From the NCBI GenBank assembly GCA_013368375.1, contig JAACJP010000081.1, positions 1-40,236 on the forward strand: a DNA stretch of 40,236 bases, written 5' to 3'. The notes beneath the pieces were generated by a model that was given only the letters and a program-made list of their open reading frames with translations, made no database searches and had not been told where the DNA came from. Position 1 is the first letter of the stretch, and each line of letters opens with the position of its first letter. Position numbers and translations under genes: made by a program. Shown piece by piece: positions 11,311 through 22,190 of this stretch. The DNA is from Tricholomella constricta (taxonomy: Eukaryota > Basidiomycota > Agaricomycetes > Agaricales > Lyophyllaceae).

Positions 11311-12131
11311 CACCTTTCCACCGGCATTGAGCACAGCAATACACAACGTGAGCTACTCGATGCTGTTTCCGTTTTCTGTTGACTTATACGATGTGTGTGA
11401 TACATCATTTTTCGGTATGCAGACGCATGCTCGCAGAACATCATCTATCGTGCCTCGCGCTCTACAATGTGAATTAGGTCTCAGCGGGTAGAAGGTTTGC
11501 TAGCGGTACTTGAGGGCACTTTTGTATACCGATCGCGCATGGTACTAGGGTTGCATTGTCGACGCGATAGAACACTCGATTTCTCGAGCATTGATATATA
11601 TTGGGTTGTCATGCTGATCTTGGGCATTAATTAAGCATATCAAGAACTTTCAAATGGTAAATATAAAGGGAGGAGAAGTACTGAAGCGGAGGAGGCGATT
11701 GAAAAGTTGTTTCATGACCTCGCTCGGCTCACATTGTGTCGCATCTCTTCATCGCAAAAAAAACGCGACCACTGCCCTCTACCCAATCACAACTCACAGA
11801 TCAGCCGCAGTGGGCTTCAGCTAAAGAAATCCAGCGTTCCATAAGAAGCAGTAGACATGTGGACCGATGACCAAGCTCACCCATTCACACAGAGCCTAGT
11901 GCATCAGGCCATCTGGTACTGCCGATGAGACGAATACCATGCAAAGACCATGCCCCGGAACACTGAACGTAAAACAGAACTCCATCCTCCTCCGAGTGTG
12001 AGGGCGAGGCCCAGGGTGACGACTGTGGTACGTACGATCGTCGGTAGAAGTGAAGTGGGCAGAGCCGGGCTGAGATCTCGAAGTTTATCGGTCGCGTCTG
12101 TTGAAAGGCCGTCGCGCGCAGGTACTAAGAG
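11311..12131. other. Intergenic, nothing recognised
   Basis: No coding similarity or repeat recognised. The stretch at 11600-11680 is AT-rich. Confidence 0.4.
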
Positions 12132-14400
12132 TCAAGGTGTGATTGTGGTCGGAGAAAGAGAGAAGGGTGCGTGCTCGCCACGCGCGCCGGACGACGGCAT
12201 CGAAGGCGGGGGTTCACATTGGAGACGTTGGTCAGCTAGGCTGCGCACATAAGGGCGCCGATTCTGAGAAGAGGCACCATCTATCTTCCATCCTGCTCCA
12301 CCTCCTCTCAGCCCGGCACGCAATTTTCCTCCCTCCCCTGCCCCTGAAAAATCCAGTCCGAGCCTCCTATGGCCCCGTGGACGCGCCCACCACTGCACCG
12401 CCCACCCAGGCTTGTCCCCTCGTACGCCTCGAACGCAGCTTGGGCATCTGCGAGGGCGAGGGCGACGCTTGCCGACACGCCATGGCGGACGAGCAGCCGC
12501 AGGTGAATGGCGTGCACGAGGAGGACGATGAGGTTGGGGTGCGCGGAGAGGGCGGCGGTGTCGGTGTGCACGTCCCGGAGGGCGGCGAGGCACCTTTGAA
12601 GGGAGGATGGGAGCGGTCAGCGGCACAGGCGTGGGTGCGAACAAGGGCGAGGTGGGCGGCGAAGCGGAGTGTGGGGGGCCGGAGACAGTGGTTGGGTCAA
12701 AGAGGAGGCGGCGGAGCGTGTGTGTCTGGACTTTGGGGCTGGGGAGGCGGGGGGAGAGGATTGCGAGGCTGGCGGCGCAGTGGTGCTGGATGACGTCAGT
12801 CCGGGCTAGGGAGCTTGGCCCGCCGTTTGTGCAATAAGCATCTGGAGAGACGAAGAGTCAGTTAGGTGTGAGTGCACGTCAAAGACTCACGGCTCTTGTC
12901 AAGGCATGTTCGACCTCTCCCTGTTCGCCTTCAAGTCACAGCGTCCCCATCTCCACCAATCCCGTCCATACACGACCAGCGTCTTCACCTCCGCCAATCC
13001 CATCCATACACGACACTCCTCTCGCGGTTCAAGGGCAGGCAGGGCCAGGTAACGGCGCAGGGCTTCACGGGCCAAGGGGAAGGTTCTGGAGGTGCAGGCG
13101 GTGAGATGGCGGGTGTGATGCGAAGGTTAGAAGAGACAGCAGCAGGGTTGACGCGGAGGCGCTGCAGGTTCGCCGGATGGTACTGGTGTTTTCAGAGGCG
13201 AGGATCTGTATCGTCGTCGTTGCTCATCGTTGTCAACTGCAGGAGAATTGTAGCACACGACTGTGACGCCACGCGTTGCATTCTGAAAGAGGTCAAAAGG
13301 GCAGCAGGAGTTGCAACACGATGCAGCCTTGCAGCTGTGAGGCGCAATCATCGCAGTACAAACATTGGCGTATGTAGTGTCCGGCGGCTGGATGTGGTTG
13401 GAATGTGCCGGGAGGGCAAGCAGGGCGGCGGCGGCGGTGTGCATGTCCTGGAGGGCGCGAGGCACTTTTGGACAGCGGAGGGGGTGTAGTCGGCGGCGCA
13501 GGCGTGGGTGTGTATGAGGGCGAGGTGGGCGGCGGCGGCGGCGGTGTGCATGTCCTGGAGGGCGCGAGGCACTTTTGGACAGCGGAGGGGGTGTAGTCGG
13601 CGGCGCAGGCGTGGGTGTGTATGAGGGCGAGGTGGGCGGCGAAGCGGATGTCTGGGGGGCTGGTGGCGGTGGCGGGGGCGGAGAGGAGATGGCGGAGGAT
13701 AAGGGTTTGAATTTTGAGGCTGGCGAGGCGGGCGGAGAGGATTGTTGGATAGATGCTGGAGGACGTCAATCTGAGTACGGGGGCTTGATTTGGCTGCGCA
13801 TCTTTAGTGCGATAAGCAGCTGAGGACACGAAGAGTCAGTCAACGGTTTGAGTGCACGTTAAAAACTCACGGCTTTGGTCAACGCGTGCTCGGTTCAGAT
13901 TGCAGCATCCCCAGATCCGCCAGCTCTATCCATGCACGGCACTCCTCTCGTGGCTCGAGGGCAGGCAGGCCGAGGCAGCGGCGCAGGGCTTGGAAGGCGG
14001 TGAGATGATGTAAGGCGAGGGATGGAAGACATGGCAGCAGAGTCGAAGCCCGCAGGCGTTGTAGGCTCGAGGGGCGGCGTTGGTTGTCTGAGCATGTGGC
14101 TGCAAAGGAACGTCAAGTTGGAGTAAGCACGCAGAAAAACCGAACACGAACCTCTTCGAAGCCGCTGTATCGCCTGCCCGCGCTTTGGCTCCGGGTCCTC
14201 TCGTTCATCCTCTGTCTCTGGGTTCACATCCATGTGCAGCACCTCCACCATCTTCCCCACCCCCTTCCCTACGCCCATCCCCATCCAGACCCCTCCCAAT
14301 CTCAACCCTACCCATTCCTCCAGACCCCAACACCCTCTCCCATGACCTCCCAAGCCCCCTTCAGCGGTGTGCCCCCACCAGCGGGCCAAATCCCCCTCCC
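12132..14400 (-). pseudogene. Unidentified minus-strand gene relic with internal duplication
   Basis: Two diverged copies of the same segment are present, at about 12560-13200 and 13620-14090. On the minus strand both encode a helical stretch (RFAAHLALIHTHACAAD in one, RFAAHLALVRTHACAAD in the other), both are preceded by an intron with GTGAGTTTTTAACG-like and CTTCGTGTCCTCAG-like ends, and both share an upstream CRAWIELADLG-like exon. One copy continues into VHAIHLRLLVRHG and ALALADAQAAFEAYEG. The alanine/leucine-rich helices would suit a TPR-type repeat protein; a MAU2/SCC4-like cohesin-loading factor crossed my mind but I cannot support it. Frames are broken in both copies, so I call it a duplicated, decayed host gene of unknown identity. 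Confidence 0.4.
13441..13654. repeat. 107-bp tandem duplication
   Basis: The block starting GCATGTCCTGGAGGGCGCG at 13441 recurs at 13548, and about 107 bp is repeated head to tail with little or no difference. It falls within the minus-strand relic and duplicates its RFAAHLALIHTHACAAD-encoding region. A more diverged third version lies near 12560-12660. Confidence 0.8.
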
Positions 14401-15208
14401 TCTGCTCTCTGACCCTCCCCTTCCGATGTGTCTCGATATCGCCTCTCTACGTGTGTCTTGAGGTTGCGTAATGCGAATGCGGCGGCGAGGGTGGTACTGT
14501 TCTCGGGTTCGGGAGGCATTGGCCACGATTTCGGGTTTGGTCGGCCTCTTCTGTGTTGCGTCGCCAATGAAGGGAAGAACGATTGGCGGGGGCGGGTCCG
14601 AAGGCGACGACACAAGACGATGGGCCGGAGGAGGGCGTTAAGGAGGCACCTGCTCCTGACGAAGAAGGCGTGGTCACCTGTGATGCAGGCGTCGAGTGCG
14701 AGGTTAAGGGGTGAGCAGGTGGACGGGGGCTTTGGGGAGTCCAATGTGGGTGTAGGCGATGTGCGGGTTGGCGTAGTAGGCGATGCTGGAGGCTATGGTG
14801 CTGGTGTAGGGTGCGATAAGGGCGGCCGATGTGATGGGGGTGGTGGTGTGGACAGCCAGACGCGTGAGGTAGGGGAGGGTGCAGTGGGGAGGGTTGATCA
14901 AGGACGAGAGGGCGGTGATACCCCGCCAGTCTTAGGTGTGGCTGCGGAGCTGCTCGCAGGCGGAGGGGGCTGGGATGATGTTGGATATGATAGAGAATAG
15001 TGTAAGGAGGGGTGGTTGACGTCGTTGCGTCGGCATACAGGCGGCGAAGGAGGGAGGGATAGAAGGTGGTGGAGTCGGGACTTGGGAGATTTCGTATCTG
15101 TAAAAATTCATAGACAGAAGTCAGCAGACGTATAATGATAAAAAATGCGCCGGTGATACACACAGGACGCGTTGACCGATGCCAACCTTCTGCTGCAGAG
15201 GTTGAGAC
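14401..15208 (-). pseudogene. Upstream part of unidentified minus-strand relic
   Basis: Minus-strand frames include GITALSSLINPPHCTLPYL, SSIAYYANPHIAYTHIGLPK and an upstream PSIPPSFAACMPTQRR segment. The conserved texture changes frame several times. The 262-aa ORF here (14447-15235) is rich in His, Pro and Ser and looks like an off-frame reading of GC-rich coding DNA. The interval 15060-15235 is a diverged homologue of 21060-21245. I do not recognise a family. Confidence 0.3.
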
Positions 15209-15229
15209 GGCACCCTCACTGAGGGTGCC
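15209..15229. repeat. Dispersed palindrome copy, perfect
   Basis: GGCACCCTCACTGAGGGTGCC is a perfect inverted repeat with 10-bp arms around a central C. It sits in a homologous position to the copy at 21221. Confidence 0.9.
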
Positions 15230-16850
15230 GCACAAACAAAGCGCTCGCTGATGATGATGGACACAATTAAATGACTAAGCCGGTGGAATTTTATGATTGC
15301 CGGCCCATACCTCCTGCTCATCGCCCGCCTCCGAACCCACAGGCGCCTGGAATCCACTCACCCTATATTGATTAGCCGTCGAACACGATCAGAATTTCAA
15401 GGTGAGTCCGGCCGTCTGATTGATCCACCATGCTGACATCCATGGTGAGCACACTGGAGGTAATCTCTCCAACGTTTCGTCCATCTTTTGACTTATCTTC
15501 GGCCCATCGGAACGTATGTGAATTACTGATGCATTCAACTTACCTATCTACTTCGTTCGATGACTCGAACGCACAGGCAGGTAGCGATTGGACACTGACT
15601 GTAGGTTCATTCACTTCTGTCTCTTTTTACTCTAAGTAATGTAATCTCGTTCTGTTCGCAGCTCTCAGCATCGCCTCCACGGCTAAAAGCCCTTACGTAG
15701 GAAGCTGTGCATCATGTATGTTCCTTTTATGTGCATTCTGTTAGGCCCAAAGTGTACTGGACCACTGGCAAGTACCGTCCTGACGGCGATTGGCGGGCGA
15801 CGAAACATGTAGCTGAACTTTTGCGATGAGGGCATCGTTTTTTCAGTGCGTATTCTCTCCTCTCGCTTTGAAATATCGACATCAAATTAATTTGCTCCGT
15901 TCATCCCATAGGTCACAAGCGAATTGTCAACGGCCCAAGCGCACGGGTGCCGTCGATATCCTCGGTATGTAACCCATATCATCTCACTCTATTCCGGCAC
16001 AGGCTAAAATCTTCAAAAAGGTACAGATTATCGCCTCATTCTTCGCTGCACCATTAGACCCTCGAGGACTCAAGGTAAGTGAGGCAGTCTTGTCTTCGCA
16101 AACAGTTGACTGACGCAATTCCATGTCCCATACGTAGCCGTTGCATCTGTCCACTCACCGACTGCCCTTACACTAGGACCTGGGTGCATTCGTTGCTTCG
16201 CTGAGACACGAAGCACTCATCTCTCTCTTTCCACTGACTTTGCATGTACAGCTGCGATAGCGACCGGCGGCAGAGGGTTTGTAACCTCGAGGTAAGTCTT
16301 ACTATTGAATTCAGCACGCTGCCATGACGCCTGAGGCCTGATCATGCAGCGGGAGGAGAGACCTACGCCCGGCGACGTGCAAGGATATGTGCCGACTCTC
16401 GTGTCTGGAGAAGCACGGCCTTGACTGTTCGCCTTTGCGACTCGACATCACTTGCCCCACTCGGTTCGCAGAACAGATCTTGGAACGGGGTGGTTACTAT
16501 ATTGGTGCGTCAATTTCTATCCTAATGCACAGTCGGTCGTCTCATGGCTTATGCAGTGCTTTCCAAACGCAATCGACATGTCGATGTCGATGTCACCTCC
16601 CGTCACCTTTGAACCCGCTGTCCGCATCACCGCCGCTGAAGTCGATGACGCCTCGAGCACCTTTAACACCTCAAGAAAGCAGGCAAGGTCAGCGGTACGT
16701 GATGCTTTTTTTACTCTCAACTCTTGACTTATCATTTTCGAAGACTATTTGGTCGTCTCCGCTGCAAGCCAGCTCTTTGAATTATCTCTCGATCTCGTTC
16801 AATCCTACCCCGGAAGATGCAGCGTGAGCTCAATACGTCGTTCTTAGGTT
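15230..16850. other. Possible decayed intron-rich DNA, nothing assigned
   Basis: Several plus-strand stretches look like short exons bounded by GTAAGT/GTGAGT-type donors and YAG acceptors (for example around 15400-15480, 15740-15840, 15910-15975, 16020-16080 and 16345-16510). One reads VYWTTGKYRPDGDWRATKHV and another EQILERGGYYIG. I cannot assign a family, and no continuous gene model can be drawn by eye. Confidence 0.3.
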
Positions 16851-16852
16851 GC

Positions 16853-16925
16853 GGGATGGGGGTGGGGGGTGGGGCTGGGGGTGGGGGGCGGGGCTGGGGC
16901 TGGGACACGGGCTGGGGGATGCGGG
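16853..16925 (+). repeat. G-tract-rich simple sequence
   Basis: A run of GGGATGGGGGTGGGGGG-like words with at least six tracts of three or more G separated by one to four bases. This composition can fold into G-quadruplexes. It is otherwise simple-sequence DNA. Confidence 0.75.
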
Positions 16926-17140
16926 GGTGTTTGAGGCGGAAGAGTAACCGGCACTCGAAGGAGCGTATGTGTTCTTTCGGAGGCTGAGACTATGTGGGTA
17001 GGGGTGTGGGCTTGAAGTCCTCACTCATATTCTAATATCAGAGTAAATGTGTAAACACCAAGTTGAACGCACAGAGGGATGACTTAGGTATGACGTGACG
17101 TCAAATACAACAAGTTGAATAAAGATAATCGGAGGTGCGC

Positions 17141-17170
17141 GCACCCTCAGTGAGCCTCAGTGAGGGCGCC
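17141..17170. repeat. Dispersed palindrome copy with internal duplication
   Basis: GCACCCTCAGTGAG is followed by CCTCAGTGAGGGCGCC. The centre of the palindrome (CCTCAGTGAG) is duplicated, so the arms surround two copies of the core. This looks like slippage or hairpin-associated repair at a palindrome. Confidence 0.8.
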
Positions 17171-17269
17171 CAAAGCATTTATTCGAATAACTAAGTTGAC
17201 CATCATCAGGATGCATTATATGTAGTAAAATAGACCATTTCAGTGCCAAAGACCATTAGAAAAAAGCAT

Positions 17270-18086
17270 TTACTCACAAAGAACTGGTTTCGGTGGTACT
17301 GGAAAGAAATAAGGGCCGTTCTCGGTGGTCATTTTCATACCTCTCACACCATGTCTTGTAATGTACCAAACCAGAATCGGATAGCGAAGGGAGGGTATTA
17401 TAATGACAAGCAATGGCTTGGGCAGTCGAGGCAGTGGGGAGAGGCCGCGTGAGCACCACACAGTGCGCGGTGGGTGGGGCAGAATGGCTGGAGGCGGTGG
17501 CCGGCAATTGCCGAGGCGCGCTTCCCGCGCCCGCGCGCCAGGTCACAAAGATCCCTGACGCCTTTCAACAGTTCAGCCGCGCCGCCTCCAGAAAATTCAG
17601 GATGAGGGAAGATCCAAATTACGCAGCGCACGCACAAATTTTTGTGGGTGGCGCACTTGTAGTAAATATTTTAGAAATTGAAAACCGCCCCGAGCGGACT
17701 TTTAGCACAGCCACATCAGCCACCCACCCGAACCCGCCACACAAAATTGTCTATAGCTCACTCAATTGTTCACCGATTGTCTTAAAAAAAAGTGCGCGAG
17801 CCATCGAATGTATATACAAACGTCATCCAATACCAAGATCTCAGTTGTGGAAGCGTTGAAGACACTCAATAGTGTACTTTCCCACGCTTTTGCCCCTCTT
17901 TTCGGTGGTCCATAGCACCCCCGAGAATACATATCTCGTCAAACGAACTAGTGCGCGAGCTAGAGGACATGTAAAAGTATATATTTTACTGTTGGTTTGA
18001 CCCTGATTGCTTGTTTCAATCTTGAGAAAAATCGGGTCCAAAATCTGAATGGATAACGGGTCGTTATCCACTCCGCCAATGACTAG
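17270..18086. repeat. Dispersed repeat, copy 1
   Basis: From about 17495 to 18086 this matches 21600-22190 at roughly 95% by eye. A weaker match extends upstream to about 17270 (against 21365). Near the 3' end lies the hairpin GGATAACGGGTCGTTATCC (8-bp perfect stem, 3-nt loop), then about 13 nt and CTAG. A hairpin shortly upstream of a CTRR end is the 3' signature of Helitrons, but no TC 5' end or A/T target was established. A 148-aa ORF across it (17413-17859) has no recognisable domain. Confidence 0.7.
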
Positions 18087-19153
18087 GTTCATCGACTGCC
18101 CAAATGTCAAAGCATTCCGGCGATAGGGATTCTAGGAGACGGAGACGCGTAGTCAACGCGGTATGCAAGGTGAGCATCAATTGGACCTCGTCTCAATATC
18201 TACACCGACTCACAAGCCACTTCAAAGCAGCTTCGAACGCTTACAATGCACCACGCTACGCTTCTGCGAGAGCGATTGGCGAGCTGAAGCTCAAAGGTAT
18301 GGTCCCCTTGGTGTGTTCACTCTCTACATCGACCAGCAAGAAACTTATTGATTATCCAAATTCCAATTCAGTCATTTCGTGCACTCATTTACGGCGACAG
18401 AAATCCCAGGAGACGCGAGGACGCTGACCCTCAGGCATTGGTGCAATAGCGATCAGCAAACGGCGAATAGTGGAGTCAGGTATCGGGGTCAAAAGGTACG
18501 CAGTACGACCAGGCATTATGTTTGCAATTCATCGAATTGATGTGTCTTGCACACCGACGCTGCCACTTAGCACGTTGATGCACGAACACCAAGGATATCG
18601 CCCGCACAAAAATTCAGAACACGCGACGGGGCGCAGGCACGAAATATAATTCGATATTATATCACACAGGTATGTAACTCAGTACCTATAGTATTTCAAA
18701 TGTTCTACTGACTACGTTACATCACACAGAACTAAGGAACCGTGAGCATGACGGAGAGGGCACAGGGCCATCGTAAGACGTGTTGCGGCATCACCTTGAA
18801 GTCAGGTACCGACTGTCGTGTGTGCGTGGTGAGGCACTCCACGGCGCGGAGGCGGCGGTGTCCCGAGGCACAGATTGGATATTTGAGCTGCAGAGAGCGG
18901 TCAAGAGCGCGGTGGAAGATCCAATATAAGGCTGCCGGGCTTGTACATTGTCCCGCACCATTTACTTCGGTCACTTGTACTTTTGACTAGGAACTTGAAA
19001 GAGGTGTCGCTCTTGAAGCTTGATGATGTTCTGTAACACTTGACAAGTAAACGCGAGGCCTCTGAGGAAAGAAAAAGGAGACAATGCTTATGACGTTCAC
19101 AGAGCTTTGATGCGTGATACGATAGACTGAGTGCAACAAGTTCACAGGCGCGC
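18087..19153. other. Intergenic, nothing recognised
   Basis: Short ORFs occur on both strands (for example 18104-18427 plus and 18732-18974 minus), without recognisable domains. No RNA gene or strong repeat was noticed. Confidence 0.4.
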
Positions 19154-19174
19154 GGCGCCCTCACTGAGGGCGCC
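19154..19174. repeat. Dispersed palindrome copy, perfect
   Basis: GGCGCCCTCACTGAGGGCGCC is a perfect inverted repeat with 10-bp arms around a central C. It is 114 bp from an identical copy, and both are followed by a similar TTGAARATGT sequence. Confidence 0.9.
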
Positions 19175-19187
19175 GTTGAAGATGTTA

Positions 19188-19258
19188 ATACAAATTAAGA
19201 AATGTAAATACAAAACAAGAAAATAAAACAAGAAATGTAAATACAAAACAAGAAATTA
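19188..19258. repeat. A-rich minisatellite between two palindromes
   Basis: Irregular tandem repeats of AAGAAATGTAAATACAAAAC-type words (three to four copies) lie between the palindromes at 19154 and 19268. A related AATGTAAATGCAAGACAAG follows the second palindrome. The repeating unit may include the palindrome itself. Confidence 0.8.
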
Positions 19259-19267
19259 CAGGTGTGC

Positions 19268-19288
19268 GGCGCCCTCACTGAGGGCGCC
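19268..19288. repeat. Dispersed palindrome copy, perfect
   Basis: A second copy of GGCGCCCTCACTGAGGGCGCC, identical to the one at 19154. Confidence 0.9.
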
Positions 19289-19319
19289 ATTGAAAATGTA
19301 AATGCAAGACAAGAAAGGT

Positions 19320-20519
19320 GCCCCACCTGGCCCTCGTCCTCCTCAACATCCATGACCTTCATCAAATTCTCATCCACCGCAGGCCCGGCCGTGATGGTTT
19401 TCCTGATAAGCAACCTCGACAAGAAGAACGATCTCCACCCAACCGGTTCGTCGCTCTCGTCGCCTCCACCGGGTTCACGCACGGCTCCTACCCTGCCCCC
19501 TTCTTCTCCTCCTCCTCCCTCCGCTCCTCCGATTTCGGCTGCGCCTCTAGCCCCTCCCGCGCCAGCATCGCCTCCTTCACCATCTTCACCTGCATAAGCT
19601 GCGTCTCTCCTTCTTTTCCTTCTCCGTCCCCCTCCCCTGCCCAGCAGTGCCCGCTGCAGACGCAACCAACAGAGCCGCCGCGTGGTACCACGCCCAAACT
19701 GTATCACACTCCCAGCGTCGAGCCTCCCACCCTGAACCTGACTCTGACTTTGACCATGGCTCTGCTGCGCCCCCGCCGACGCTGACTCGATGCTCGAAGT
19801 TGTGCCGCTCGTCGATTCCGTAGGCACAACGGGCGCCCTTGGGGGCTGTTTCTGCTGCTGTCGTTATGTGTTCAACAGAGGTATCCTGGGTTCTAGATAC
19901 GCTGAAGCCGTTAGCACGGACAAGAATAATGAATACAGATAACGAACGCAATCAACGGCACCCTCCCCTCCCCTGCCCGGGACAAGAACTCGCAACTCGC
20001 CATGGTGGTCCTCACCCCACCCCCTGCGAGCAACACACGCAACACCGAAAAATGATTCACCATCCCAATCTGAGGCTCTGGCCCCGTCTCGCCATCCCAG
20101 CCATTGGTACGCAGAGGTAGGTTCAGGCCAAGGGCACGGTCACCCTGGCCGTCACGAGGGAGAGGGTGACATTGTGCCAGCGGCGAGGAGCACGCCGGAG
20201 GGGAAGTGGGGGTCGATGCCGAAGTCTTGTGGTCGTGGTGCTCTGGGGATGGCGGGAGACGACGAGGAAACGGGGGTGGGTGCGGTGGTGGTGATAGAGG
20301 CTGTAGTCAAGGATGTTGTGGACGAGGGAGCCGTTGGTGCGGCAGAGAGAGGGGCGGACACGATTGAGGCGGAGCCGGCGGCGCCTTGAAAGGCGTCAAG
20401 CTGGCGCTAGATGCCAATTGTCGTGCACATGTTGAGGCTTAGGCTGAGAGATGTGAAAGCAGATAGTTATCGATGTACGCTTACTTTATAAACGCTAGCC
20501 AGTTTCTCGAATGCACGAT
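19320..20519 (-). other. Possible decayed minus-strand coding DNA, unassigned
   Basis: Minus-strand frames hold plausible protein-like stretches, for example TAGPAVDENLMKVMDVEEDE (about 19410-19350), an acidic/basic coiled-coil-like QLMQVKMVKEAMLAREGLEA (about 19610-19550) and PRPQDFGIDPHFPSGVLLAA (about 20240-20180). They lie in different frames, and the 210-aa ORF at 19195-19827 mixes them with low-complexity Gly-rich sequence. No family is recognised; a broken host gene is possible. Confidence 0.3.
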
Positions 20520-21040
20520 GCAGCGGAGGCAGAGTTGATGTCGATGCTGTGATGAGCCCGTGAAGGATGTCCGGATAGCAGAAGGGCTGGCTGCCGGCGC
20601 GCACCGGGTGTCATCTAGAGGTGTTAATGGCAGCGCAGTGGATCTGTGGGTGGGATAGGGGACAGTGAGCGAGCAGAAGAGCAGAGCACGACACGTACCT
20701 ACCTTGGGGGCGTCTCGGTGACATATCCTGCCTCTATGAATATCCTCTCCTCACTACACGTCTGCGCCCCAGCGATGCCATCCACCCCCGTCTCACACGG
20801 CGCGAGGTATAGCACTTTCGCCCATACATCCTCAGGTGGGCCCACGGCTGGGACGGTGCGCATTATGTCGAGAGTGTCGAGGATGGACTGAGCCAGGGCG
20901 GTGGAGACGGTGCGTGGGGCAAGTTGAAGGGGAAGGGTCCTCGGCGAGGGCCATGACGGCAAGGGTGGGATTTAAGCGGATGGATTCGATTATGGTTGAA
21001 GGTTCGATGCCGCAGATGGGTGGATGGGAGACATCCAATA
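20520..21040 (-). pseudogene. ASCC1/AKAP7-like 2H phosphoesterase relic, copy 2
   Basis: This is a diverged homologue of the relic at 7130-7690. Minus-strand segments are RLNPTLAVMALAEDPS (degenerate first H-x-T motif, usually LHLTLGVM), ILDTLDIMRTV, EDVWAKVLYLAPCETG and, farther on, QPFCYPDILHGLITAS. The order is that of the AKAP7-type 2'-5' RNA-ligase-like domain. The first-motif His reads as Asn, part of the strand between the motifs is missing, and an intron-like break with a frame change separates the C-terminal part. Both copies are non-functional by appearance. The DNA directly upstream resembles 15.06-15.24 kb rather than the DNA upstream of copy 1, so this locus is a mosaic. Confidence 0.45.
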
Positions 21041-21059
21041 ATTACAGTGTCTTCGTCTA

Positions 21060-21245
21060 GCCAGGTGTCGTTGGTGGAGGAGGGCGGTGGAGGTGGAAAT
21101 TGGGGAGTTTTGGTGTCTAAAAAAGTGCATAGATAGAGGTCTGATAATTAAACACGCACCTGTGAGACACACAGAACTCGGTGACCGATGCCAATCTGCT
21201 TCTACCTCAAAGATCGACGCGGCACCCTCAGTGAGGGCGCCCTGA
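21060..21245. repeat. Diverged duplicate of 15060-15235, including palindrome
   Basis: Shared landmarks in the same order include a GGTGGAG..GGGAGTTT/GGGAGATTT block, CATAGATAGAGGTC against CATAGACAGAAGTC, GACCGATGCCAA, and then the palindrome (GGCACCCTCAGTGAGGGCGCC at 21221-21241; 15209-15229 in the other copy). Similarity by eye is moderate. This is an old segmental duplication, and the palindrome was probably there before it happened. Confidence 0.7.
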
Positions 21246-21364
21246 AACTGAAAACCCTTGGAAAAGGTGATGCATATGGCGGCGGGCTTTTGAAGCACTA
21301 CTGAGTGACTGGGAGGATAAGAGTTACAATTAACGATTACAGAGCAGATGGAAAAAGTACTTAC

Positions 21365-22190
21365 CGCGTTCGGTGATAGTGGTTGGAAGGAAGCAAGAGA
21401 AACGTTGCTCTCTCGGTGTTCACTTGCCCCCAAAGTCACTCACATCACACTAAATGTCTTGTATTGAAACGAGTAACAGAATCAGGCAGCGAAGGGAATG
21501 TATTGCGGTGAAAGGAAAGGGACTGGGTGTCCTAAGTACCCAGGACAGGTTGCACTAGCACATTACAGTGCAGTGAACGGGCCAGAATTGCAGAGGAGGC
21601 GGTAGCCGGCATTTGCCGAGGCGCGCTCCCGCGCCCGCGCGCCAGGTCACAAAGATCCCTGACGCCTTTCAACGGTTCAGCCGCGCCGCCTCCAGAAAAT
21701 TCAGGATGAGGGAAGATCCAAATTACGCAGCCCGCGCACAAATTGTTGTGGGTGGCGCACCTGTAGTAAATATTTTAGAAATTGTAAACCGCCCCGAGCG
21801 GACTTTTAGCACAGCCACATCAGCCACCCACCCGAACCCGCCACACACAATTGTCTATAGCTCACTCAATTCTTCACCGATTTTCCTAAAAAAAAGTGCG
21901 CGCGCCATCGACTGTATATACGAACGTCTTCCGATACCAAGATCTCGGATGTGGAAGCCTTGAAGACACTCAATAGTGTACTTTCCCACGCTGTTGCCCC
22001 TCTTTTCGGTGGTCCATAGCACCCCCGAAAATACATATCTCGTCAAATGAATGAGTGCGCGAGCTAGAGGACATGTAAAAGTATATATTTTACTGTTGGT
22101 TTGACTCCAATTGCTTGTTTCAATCTTGAGAAAAATCGGGTCCAAAATCTGAATGGATAACGGGTCGTTATCCACTCCGCCAATGACTAG
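21365..22190. repeat. Dispersed repeat, copy 2, abutting the retroelement
   Basis: Homologous to 17270-18086, with the high-identity part from about 21600. The homology stops at CTAGG (22186-22190), exactly where the Penelope-like element's left pseudo-LTR begins; AGG is shared by both and so ambiguous. It contains the same GGATAACGGGTCGTTATCC hairpin near its end. ORFs on both strands (21613-21963 plus, 21855-22175 minus) have counterparts in copy 1 but no recognisable domain. Confidence 0.75.

Noticed and set aside
12143..12793. 216-aa Gly/Arg-rich ORF on the plus strand
   Set aside because: Low-complexity translation of GC-rich DNA opposite a more protein-like minus-strand relic.
14447..15235. 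262-aa His/Pro/Ser-rich ORF on the minus strand as an intact gene
   Set aside because: Its composition is that of an off-frame reading. Protein-like segments lie in neighbouring frames.
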